A stretch of DNA of 5,634 bases from a bacterium (lineage in GTDB: Bacteria > Ratteibacteria > UBA8468 > B48-G9 > DTJG01): positions 1 through 5,634 of the forward strand of contig JAOAAW010000205.1 of assembly GCA_026418655.1 (NCBI GenBank), written 5' to 3'. A model generated the notes under the pieces. The model was not told the origin of the DNA and did no database searches. It saw only the letters and a program-made list of their open reading frames with translations. Each line of letters begins with the position of its first letter. Position 1 is the stretch's first letter. Both the position numbers and the translations under genes were made by a program. This document shows positions 1 through 5,149 of this stretch, piece after piece.

Positions 1-1
1 A

Positions 2-142
2 ATTGAAGCAGAGCATATGTGCATGATAATGAGAGGAGTAAAAAAACCAGGATCAAAAATAGTAACCTCTGCAATGCGTGGAATATTCTTCAGAGACATT
101 CGTACCCGTTCTGAAGCTCTCAATCTTATTATGGCAAAATAG
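2..142 (+). CDS. folE: GTP cyclohydrolase I, C-terminal fragment
   Basis: This is the last 46 codons of a gene that enters from the left edge; the stop is TAG. The peptide begins IEAEHMCMIMRGVKKPGSK, continues through TSAMRGIFF and ends near EALNLIMAK. That is the characteristic C-terminus of FolE, which converts GTP to 7,8-dihydroneopterin triphosphate, the first step of folate (and often queuosine/pterin) synthesis in the cytoplasm. The His and Cys of EHMC correspond to the catalytic His and a zinc-ligand Cys of the family. The RGVKKPGS stretch matches the Bacillus-type sequence (RGVRKPG) better than the E. coli one. The N-terminal domain and the other zinc ligands lie outside the window. 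The end overlaps the convergent mtaB gene by 14 bp. Identity is confident; whether the whole gene is intact cannot be seen. Confidence 0.93.
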   Translation: MEAEHMCMIMRGVKKPGSKIVTSAMRGIFFRDIRTRSEALNLIMAK

Positions 143-1352
143 ACCTTGCAAGAAGGTAAACGACATTTTCTTTTTCAATTATTTTTTCAGGAACAACATC
201 CACCACATATCCGTTTATATTTTCGGATGAATCAATGAGAACAGGAATATAATGCTGTGAGTATCCAAGCCAGAAATTCTCCAGTTTATCTTCAATAAGA
301 ACGCTGCACCTTCTACCAATAAATTCCTTTTTCATCTCTTTTGAAATGATATCAGCCACATGAATTATTTTTCTCACTCTTTCTTTTTTGATACACTCAG
401 AAATTTTGCCCGGTAGACTGGCAGATTGTGTTTCCTTATGTTGACTGAATGGAAACACGTGAACCTTCAAAAATCTACACTCACTGATTGCTTCTATCGT
501 TTTTTCAAAATCAGATTCCGTTTCGCCGGGAAATCCGACCATTACATCGGTTGTAATTGTTACCTCATTGAAGAAATCCCTGATCTTTTCAAGTCGTGCC
601 CTGTAATCATTGAAAGAATAAGGTCTTTTCATCAATTTTAAAATTCTATCAGAACCACTCTGAAGTGGTATATGAAAGGAAGGACAGAATTTATTGCATT
701 CTCCAAGGATTCCAAGTATTTCATCAGTTATATAAAAAACTTCAATTGAGCTCAATCTAAACCTATGCAAACCTGCGATGCTGTTTATCTCTTTTATAAG
801 ATCACCTATGGATTCTCCTGTATCCTTACCAAATGCTCCAAGATCGATACCAGTGAGAACGATTTCTTTATAAGAATTTTCAACAAGCATCTTGATTTCA
901 GTGATAATGTCCACAATTGGCCTGCTTGAAATTTTTCCCCTGACATATGGCACAATGCAGTAGCTGCAAAAGTTTTCACAGCCATCAACAATTTTAACAA
1001 AAGCCCGAGTATGACCTTGAAATCTGCTTATTCCAATAATATCAACAGACTTTGCCTGTTTATATAAAGCCTGTCTTGGAAAAATCCTTGCCTCTGGAAA
1101 TAGGATAGAAAGATTATCCTTCTCAACAAGACATCCTGTAATCCAGACATCTTTTCTGCTTGCAATCATCCTTTTTATGAATTTCTTGACCTCTTTTTCT
1201 GCCTTTTTCGTTACGCAACACGTATTTATAAAAGCTATATCATATTCATACTCTGAATATTTGTACCCAAACCTTGAAAACAATTCAATAAAAACTTGAG
1301 TATCGTATTGATTTGCTTTACATCCAAACGTAAAAAATTTAATTCTTGCCAT
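129..1352 (-). CDS. mtaB: tRNA threonylcarbamoyladenosine (t6A37) methylthiotransferase MtaB
   Basis: This radical-SAM enzyme of the MiaB/RimO/MtaB group converts t6A37 to ms2t6A in ANN-decoding tRNAs. All three domains are visible in the 407-residue product. The N-terminal UPF0004 domain has its [4Fe-4S] cysteines in GCKANQYD (C11), NTCCVT (C45) and ITGC (C74). The radical SAM core has CENFCSYC (C125, C129, C132) followed by IVPYVRG, then HIPLQSGSD and DVMVGFPGET. The C-terminal TRAM-like domain spans about residues 343-402. GCKxNQYD is typical of MtaB; MiaB usually has GCQMN. I chose ATG at 1352 because MARIKFFTFGCK is the usual N-terminus. An in-frame TTG at 1358 overlaps the tatD stop (TTGA) and would add two residues. 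No Shine-Dalgarno sequence is seen, so translation is probably coupled to tatD, whose TGA lies 2 nt upstream of the ATG. The 3' end overlaps folE. Confidence 0.93.
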   Translation of the reverse strand: MARIKFFTFGCKANQYDTQVFIELFSRFGYKYSEYEYDIAFINTCCVTKKAEKEVKKFIKRMIASRKDVWITGCLVEKDNLSILFPEARIFPRQALYKQAKSVDIIGISRFQGHTRAFVKIVDGCENFCSYCIVPYVRGKISSRPIVDIITEIKMLVENSYKEIVLTGIDLGAFGKDTGESIGDLIKEINSIAGLHRFRLSSIEVFYITDEILGILGECNKFCPSFHIPLQSGSDRILKLMKRPYSFNDYRARLEKIRDFFNEVTITTDVMVGFPGETESDFEKTIEAISECRFLKVHVFPFSQHKETQSASLPGKISECIKKERVRKIIHVADIISKEMKKEFIGRRCSVLIEDKLENFWLGYSQHYIPVLIDSSENINGYVVDVVPEKIIEKENVVYLLARSILP

Positions 1353-1354
1353 TT

Positions 1355-2119
1355 TCAATCAATAGAAAAAAACTTTTTTGCATTCTCTGTGGTCATTTGC
1401 GCTAACTCATTGAGAGGAATTTTTCTTAAACCAGAAAATTCTTCCACAATAATTCTCACAAAACGTGGCTCATTTCTTTTTCCTCTTAAAGGAAATGGAG
1501 CAAGATAGGGCGCATCTGTCTCAAAAAAAACTTTATCCAGTGGAACCTTCTCTGCCAGTAAACGCAATGTTTTAGCGTTTTTAAATGTCAGGATACCCGT
1601 GAAAGAAACATAAAAACCCTTTGCAATTATCCACTCAAACAACTTTTCATCTCCCCCAAAGCAATGGAATACCACCTTTGATGGACACCCTGTATCTTCA
1701 AAAACATCCATCAATTCATCTTCTGCATTTCTCTGGTGAACAATCAGCGGCTTATCAATTTTTTTCGAAAAAAAGATATGTTTTTTGAACAGTTCAATCT
1801 GAGAATTTCTATCCGAATAATGATAATAAAAATCAAGCCCCGTCTCACCAACAGCTACAACTTTTTCATTTTCAATTAATTTCATACATCTATCAAATTC
1901 ATCAGAACGCATTCCAGCGGCATTATGTGGGTGAATACCACACGCTGCATAAACACATTCATATTTTTTTGAGATCTCAACTGCCTTGATACTTGAATCC
2001 AGGTCAATGCCAGGATTGATAATAATCCGCACCTTTTCTTCAAGCGCCATCCTTATAACTTTGTTGAGGTCTCTGTCAAACTCCTTAAAATCAAGATGAC
2101 AGTGGGTATCAGCAAACAT
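1355..2119 (-). CDS. TatD family metal-dependent hydrolase (DNase-like)
   Basis: This is a 254-residue TIM-barrel amidohydrolase-superfamily protein of the usual TatD length. The metal and active-site residues are all present: DTHCHLD (H6, H8), CGIHPH (residues 60-65), AVGETGLDFYYH (E92), IVHQRNA (H128), FHCFGG (H152) and FETDAPYLAP (D202). Family members have been shown to act as metal-dependent 3'-5' exonucleases or deoxyribonucleases in the cytoplasm. The natural substrate here is inference. I chose ATG at 2119 because an AAGGAG ribosome-binding site lies 8 nt upstream. An in-frame GTG at 2128 would overlap that site and is unlikely to be used. The gene is first in a leftward pair with mtaB, and its TGA sits 2 nt before the mtaB ATG. 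It is divergent from the sialidase-like operon. Nothing looks damaged. Confidence 0.93.
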   Translation of the reverse strand: MFADTHCHLDFKEFDRDLNKVIRMALEEKVRIIINPGIDLDSSIKAVEISKKYECVYAACGIHPHNAAGMRSDEFDRCMKLIENEKVVAVGETGLDFYYHYSDRNSQIELFKKHIFFSKKIDKPLIVHQRNAEDELMDVFEDTGCPSKVVFHCFGGDEKLFEWIIAKGFYVSFTGILTFKNAKTLRLLAEKVPLDKVFFETDAPYLAPFPLRGKRNEPRFVRIIVEEFSGLRKIPLNELAQMTTENAKKFFSID

Positions 2120-2127
2120 AATTACCA

Positions 2128-2133
2128 CTCCTT
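2128..2133 (-). promoter_or_regulatory. Ribosome-binding site of the TatD-family gene
   Basis: Read on the minus strand this is AAGGAG, 8 nt before the ATG at 2119. It decides the start: the upstream in-frame GTG at 2128 shares a base with this motif and so could not be served by it. Confidence 0.75.
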
Positions 2134-2138
2134 TGTAC

Positions 2139-2166
2139 TTGCAAAATTCGAACCATGTCGTATAAT
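2139..2166 (+). promoter_or_regulatory. Sigma-70-type promoter of the sialidase-like operon
   Basis: TTGCAA (2139-2144) is followed after 16 bp by a perfect TATAAT (2161-2166). The usual transcription start, about 7 nt past the -10 box, would fall at 2173, the A of the ATG I assign to the first operon gene. No Shine-Dalgarno sequence precedes that ATG, so a leaderless transcript fits. The elements lie between the divergent tatD start and the operon. The TATAAT itself is clear; use as a promoter and the exact start point are inference. Confidence 0.5.
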
Positions 2167-2181
2167 TTTACCATGATAAAA
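2166..2181. promoter_or_regulatory. Imperfect 16-bp palindrome over the operon start, possible operator
   Basis: TTTTA, CCATGA, TAAAA forms an inverted repeat with seven of eight pairs matching; only C2171 and A2176 mismatch. It overlaps the last base of the -10 box, the predicted transcription start and the ATG. Its position suits a repressor site, but short AT-rich palindromes arise easily by chance in such DNA and no regulator gene is present in the window. Confidence 0.2.
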
Positions 2182-3285
2182 ATAGTGGATACAGGTGTCC
2201 TGTATTCAAATTCAGTACCGCATGTCAAAAGTATCCACGCTTATTTTCCATCAGTCGTTCAGATACCGGATGGAAAACTAATCGCTGTCTATGCGCTCGG
2301 AGAGGCATTTGAAGCACTAAACCTGCATACCCATTATTCTTTTTCCTCAGATTGTGGAAAAACCTGGCACTATGCCGGTCAGATTCAAAATAAAATAAGA
2401 GGCAAGTTAACGTCAGACACATCAAGAATAACAATAGGTCCTGACAGAGAAATTGTAGTTCTGATGAATGTTTATGATAGAACAGAACATCTCGAAGAAG
2501 GTTTAACGAATCCTGAAACCATCGGGTTTGTTCCAACAAAATTCTATCTCATTCGTTCCTTTGATGATGGAAAGACATTCAATAAACCACAACCGATAAA
2601 CACACCCATTGAAGGTCCTTCCTTTGAGTTGTGTTCATCCATTATTGTAATCTCTGACGGAACCTGGATTTTGCCTACTTCAACATGGAGGGCATGGGAT
2701 GGAAGATGCCCTTCTGGGATGAAAGCAATTGTATTAATTTCCAAAAATAAAGGGAAGACATGGCAGGACTATGCGGTTGTTATGGATGCATACGAAAAAG
2801 GTATTACCTTCTGGGAGTCAAAAATTATTGAAATGCCTGGAAGAAAACTTCTTGCTGTTGCTTGGGCATATGATCTTAAAAATAAAAGAGACCTCCCCAA
2901 TCAATATTCAATAAGCACGGATTGTGGAAAAACATGGTCAGAACCAAAAAGTACAGGTCTTTTCGGACAGACCCTGACACCCGTACTATTAAAAAACGGC
3001 AAAATACTCAGCGCATATAGAAGAATGGATAAGCCTGGTCTATGGGCAAATGTGTCAAGAATTGAAAAAGATAAGTGGATAAATGAATATGAAATGCCGA
3101 TATGGGGAACAAATCTTGCAAATCTCACAGGGAAAACCAGAAATCCTTCCATTGATTTCCGTGTCCTTAAATTTGGTGCACCATCAATGATACGGTTAAA
3201 TGATGGTACAATATTTCTTACACTCTGGTGCTATGAAAACTGTATTTCCATAATCAGATGGTTCAAAATCAGGGAGCAAGGATGA
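2173..3285 (+). CDS. Sialidase-like BNR/Asp-box beta-propeller protein, cytoplasmic
   Basis: The 370-residue protein carries four Asp boxes (S-x-D-x-G-x-T-W): SSDCGKTW (58-65), SFDDGKTF (129-136), SKNKGKTW (190-197, Asp replaced by Asn) and STDCGKTW (248-255). The spacing is regular, as expected of a sialidase-type six-bladed propeller. No signal peptide or membrane segment is visible, so it should be cytoplasmic. Family members include exo-alpha-sialidases and other glycosidases. Here the N-terminal strand reads HAYFPSVV where sialidases have an FRIP-type motif with a substrate-binding Arg, so sialidase activity is doubtful. Alternative roles are a hydrolase or lyase on another acidic sugar, or a non-catalytic propeller. 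I chose ATG at 2173, 7 nt after a TATAAT box, over ATG at 2155, which lies upstream of that -10 box and has no ribosome-binding site. It is the first gene of a four-gene operon, and its TGA overlaps the next ATG. Confidence 0.8.
   Translation: MIKIVDTGVLYSNSVPHVKSIHAYFPSVVQIPDGKLIAVYALGEAFEALNLHTHYSFSSDCGKTWHYAGQIQNKIRGKLTSDTSRITIGPDREIVVLMNVYDRTEHLEEGLTNPETIGFVPTKFYLIRSFDDGKTFNKPQPINTPIEGPSFELCSSIIVISDGTWILPTSTWRAWDGRCPSGMKAIVLISKNKGKTWQDYAVVMDAYEKGITFWESKIIEMPGRKLLAVAWAYDLKNKRDLPNQYSISTDCGKTWSEPKSTGLFGQTLTPVLLKNGKILSAYRRMDKPGLWANVSRIEKDKWINEYEMPIWGTNLANLTGKTRNPSIDFRVLKFGAPSMIRLNDGTIFLTLWCYENCISIIRWFKIREQG
3271..3276 (+). promoter_or_regulatory. Ribosome-binding site of the aldolase gene
   Basis: AGGGAG lies 5 nt before the ATG at 3282, inside the end of the preceding gene. 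It supports 3282 as the start, rather than an in-frame upstream ATG at 3258 that has no such site. Confidence 0.55.
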
Positions 3286-4217
3286 AATTGTGCGAAAGAC
3301 TAACAGGTGTCTGGTCAGCCGCTCCAACGCCTTTTGACGAAAATTTTCACATAGATTCCATTTCGCTTGCTAAAATGGTAGAACACCACATACGGATCGG
3401 CATAAATGGCTTGTTTTTGCTGGGTACAAATGGTGAAGGACCATGCCTTGATGAAAAACAAAAAATTGAAACTGTTAAAGCTGTTGTCAGATACAATAAA
3501 GGAAGAATATTGATAGCGGTCCAGATTACCGATAATTCAGCATATCAGATGATAGAAAATGCAAAGAAATTTTCTGATGCAGGCGCTGATATTCTTATAA
3601 TGAGTGCTCCATACTTTTTTCCCAGGCCAGATGAAAAGAGATTATTTTCGCTTTATGAAAAGGTCCTGGACTCTGTCAATATGCCCTTTGGATTTTATGA
3701 CAGAGGAAAATACGCATCAGTTATGATCCCCCTGGATGTTTTAAAGAAGCTCTACAAAACAAAGAAAATTATCATTATTAAAGACAGCTCATCTGAAGAA
3801 GAAAGAATGAAAATTGCATTTAAGGCAAAGACAAAAAATAAAAATCTTCGATTGTTTAATGGAAATGAGTTTGATTGCGTGAAATATCTTGTTTCTGGTT
3901 ATGACGGTCTATTATTGGGTGGTGGAGTTTTTAATGGATATATTGCTGGTAAAATAATTGAAGCAGTCAGGGATGGAAAAGTTTCAGAAGCAGAAAGATG
4001 GCAATATTTAATGAACAAAATTATGTATAAAGTGTATGGCGGAAAGAAAATTAAATGCTGGCTTGCAGGTGAGAAATATCTTCTTGTAAAAATGGGAATT
4101 TTTAATACCTGGAAAAACCTGTATGAATATCAGCTTCTAACCTCATGTAAAAAAACAATTGACAATATCTTTCAAAGATATTTCAAACTTTTTTTACCTT
4201 ACATGGATAAAAAATGA
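3282..4217 (+). CDS. Dihydrodipicolinate synthase / N-acetylneuraminate lyase family aldolase
   Basis: This is a 311-residue TIM-barrel class I aldolase. Family landmarks run in order: GVWSAAPTPFD (9-19), GTNGEG (48-53, equivalent to GTTGE), SAPYFFPRP (108-116), FGFYDRG (136-142, Tyr139 at the catalytic Tyr), IIIKDSS (164-170, Lys167 as the Schiff-base Lys) and LLGGG (211-215). The family condenses or cleaves pyruvate and 2-oxo acids: DapA, NanA, KDG and related aldolases or dehydratases. The YNxPxRT motif of DapA is replaced by YDRGKYA, so the carboxylate-binding Arg and the Pro are absent. The second Thr of GTTGE is Asn, and the second Tyr of PYY is Phe. Lysine biosynthesis is therefore unlikely. 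Next to the sialidase-like gene, NanA-like cleavage of an acylated or acidic sugar is the natural guess, but the substrate is unknown. The start is set by the AGGGAG site and the ATGA overlap with the previous gene. A tail of about 20 residues follows the family's usual end. Confidence 0.85.
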   Translation: MKLCERLTGVWSAAPTPFDENFHIDSISLAKMVEHHIRIGINGLFLLGTNGEGPCLDEKQKIETVKAVVRYNKGRILIAVQITDNSAYQMIENAKKFSDAGADILIMSAPYFFPRPDEKRLFSLYEKVLDSVNMPFGFYDRGKYASVMIPLDVLKKLYKTKKIIIIKDSSSEEERMKIAFKAKTKNKNLRLFNGNEFDCVKYLVSGYDGLLLGGGVFNGYIAGKIIEAVRDGKVSEAERWQYLMNKIMYKVYGGKKIKCWLAGEKYLLVKMGIFNTWKNLYEYQLLTSCKKTIDNIFQRYFKLFLPYMDKK

Positions 4218-4675
4218 ATAAGCTGGTTATGAGGAAAAAAGCTGCTGACAATGTGTATTTTCATCCTGACTTTCATATTGCGATGAATATGATGATTGAC
4301 TACATTGAAAAAAAATATGGGAAAAAGGCAGTAACAGAATATTTGGAACAATTTGCGAATGCTTACTATAAGCCACTGAAAAATAAAATAAAGAAAAATG
4401 GACTCAGAGCGCTCAGATCATATATTGAACAGGTCTATAAAAAAGAAGGCGGAAATATCAAAATAGACAACAAGAATAAAATTATGCAGGTTTATATTGA
4501 AAAATGTCCTGCGATATCGCACATAAAGAAAAGAACAAAGGTTGCAAATTCATTTGTTGAAACAACAAGAACAATCTATCAAACTATTGTTGAAAATACA
4601 GGATATGATTTTGAACTTAAAAAATATGACAGCCGCACCGGCAAAGCAATTCTTATCTTCAGGAGAAAACAATGA
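4214..4675 (+). CDS. Small conserved-looking protein A, unknown function
   Basis: The product has 153 residues and is basic, with no signal peptide or membrane segment, so it is probably cytoplasmic. I do not recognise a named family. Features: FHPDFHIAMN near the N-terminus (16-25); a helical stretch with GKKAVTEYLEQF (36-47) and KPLKNKIKKNGL (53-64); a strand leading to EKCPAISHIKK (96-106) with a single Cys-Pro (C98); then VETTRTIYQTIVENTGYDF (115-133). It aligns without gaps to protein B downstream over residues 35-64 (about 13 of 30 identical), and the Cys-Pro motif falls at a matching distance, so the two are paralogs. A His/Cys-bearing small enzyme or a regulatory subunit is possible; a remote link to the ATC-hydrolase-like (L-2-amino-thiazoline-4-carboxylate hydrolase) family is a weak impression from the layout. 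The start ATG overlaps the aldolase stop. Only a weak GGA lies upstream, so coupling is likely. Confidence 0.75.
   Translation: MNKLVMRKKAADNVYFHPDFHIAMNMMIDYIEKKYGKKAVTEYLEQFANAYYKPLKNKIKKNGLRALRSYIEQVYKKEGGNIKIDNKNKIMQVYIEKCPAISHIKKRTKVANSFVETTRTIYQTIVENTGYDFELKKYDSRTGKAILIFRRKQ
4661..4665 (+). promoter_or_regulatory. Ribosome-binding site of small protein B
   Basis: AGGAG lies 6 nt before the ATG at 4672, within the last codons of protein A. This is the cleanest ribosome-binding site in the operon and fixes the start at the ATGA overlap. Confidence 0.7.
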
Positions 4676-5106
4676 TATCGTGTACTGACTTTATCCCTGC
4701 ATACAGCGAATTTTTTAAGTTTCTTGAAAAAAAGGGCGGAAAAAAAGAGGTTGTGAAATTCTGGGAACACCTTTCTGAAAAATATTTGATAAATCTGAAA
4801 AATCTCGTAAAAAAACATGGACTAAAAGGATGCTGGCTGTACTGGTCAAAAGCACTCAATGAAGAAGCAGCAGATTTTGTAATGGAACTGGATGAAAAAA
4901 AAGGGATATTTACTATAAAGATGAAAAAATGTCCATCAAAAGGAAGATTGATTAACGCAAAACACATTAAGCCATACAGAGATTATTGTGAACATTGTGA
5001 TATTCTATACAGAAGAATACTTGAACCGCTTGGATACGAATATTTCATTGACCTATCAAGATGTGAAAAAGCAAGGTGCAGGACAGAAGTTAAAAAAAGT
5101 AAATAA
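4672..5106 (+). CDS. Small Cys-rich protein B, unknown function, paralog of protein A
   Basis: The product has 144 residues, with no signal peptide or membrane segment. The N-terminal half (GKKEVVKFWEHL at 23-34, INLKNLVKKHGL at 40-51) aligns with protein A. The C-terminal half has MKKCPSKGRL (84-93; C87 matches C98 of A), then YCEHCD (105-110), ILYRRILEPLGYEY (111-124), and Cys131 and Cys136. CxxC followed by Asp is absent from A, whose equivalent region reads SFVETTRT. B may therefore bind a metal or perform thiol chemistry while A keeps a related fold with another role; a heteromer is plausible because the genes overlap and are coupled. I cannot name the family; a distant resemblance to ATC-hydrolase-like proteins (a Cys-Pro strand, then a C-x-x-C/D motif, then a Gly-aromatic strand) is tentative. 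It is the last operon gene, ending 43 bp before the convergent nadC stop with no clear terminator between. Confidence 0.75.
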   Translation: MISCTDFIPAYSEFFKFLEKKGGKKEVVKFWEHLSEKYLINLKNLVKKHGLKGCWLYWSKALNEEAADFVMELDEKKGIFTIKMKKCPSKGRLINAKHIKPYRDYCEHCDILYRRILEPLGYEYFIDLSRCEKARCRTEVKKSK

Positions 5107-5149
5107 ATTCTATTTGCGGAAACTGCACTTATCCCTAACACTGACAGCG

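Larger units (their letters stand above)
2173..5106 (+). other. Four-gene operon with three ATGA stop/start overlaps
   Basis: The four genes are joined by 4-bp ATGA overlaps at 3282-3285, 4214-4217 and 4672-4675. This implies one mRNA and translational coupling, hence fixed stoichiometry and probably one shared process. The order is sialidase-like propeller, DapA/NanA-family aldolase, small protein A, small protein B. The only promoter candidate seen is at 2139-2166. The cassette is bounded by tatD (divergent) and nadC (convergent), both functionally unrelated. Confidence 0.75.

Noticed and set aside
129..1352. MiaB or RimO rather than MtaB.
   Set aside because: GCKANQYD at the N-terminus is the MtaB-type motif; MiaB typically has GCQMN, and the RimO-specific sequence was not seen.
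2155..2172. Six extra N-terminal codons for the sialidase-like protein (ATG at 2155).
   Set aside because: There is no ribosome-binding site upstream, and the segment contains the TATAAT box of the likely promoter.
2181..2209. Minus-strand promoter for tatD (TTGAAT, 17 bp, ACTATT).
   Set aside because: The -10 match is poor and other weak pairs are equally possible in this AT-rich stretch, so no site can be preferred.
4659..4967. Minus-strand open frames opposite proteins A and B, and similar frames opposite the other genes.
   Set aside because: Their residue composition is that of antisense to Lys-rich genes (Phe, Ser, Ile runs), they lack ribosome-binding sites, and they are covered by well-supported genes on the other strand.
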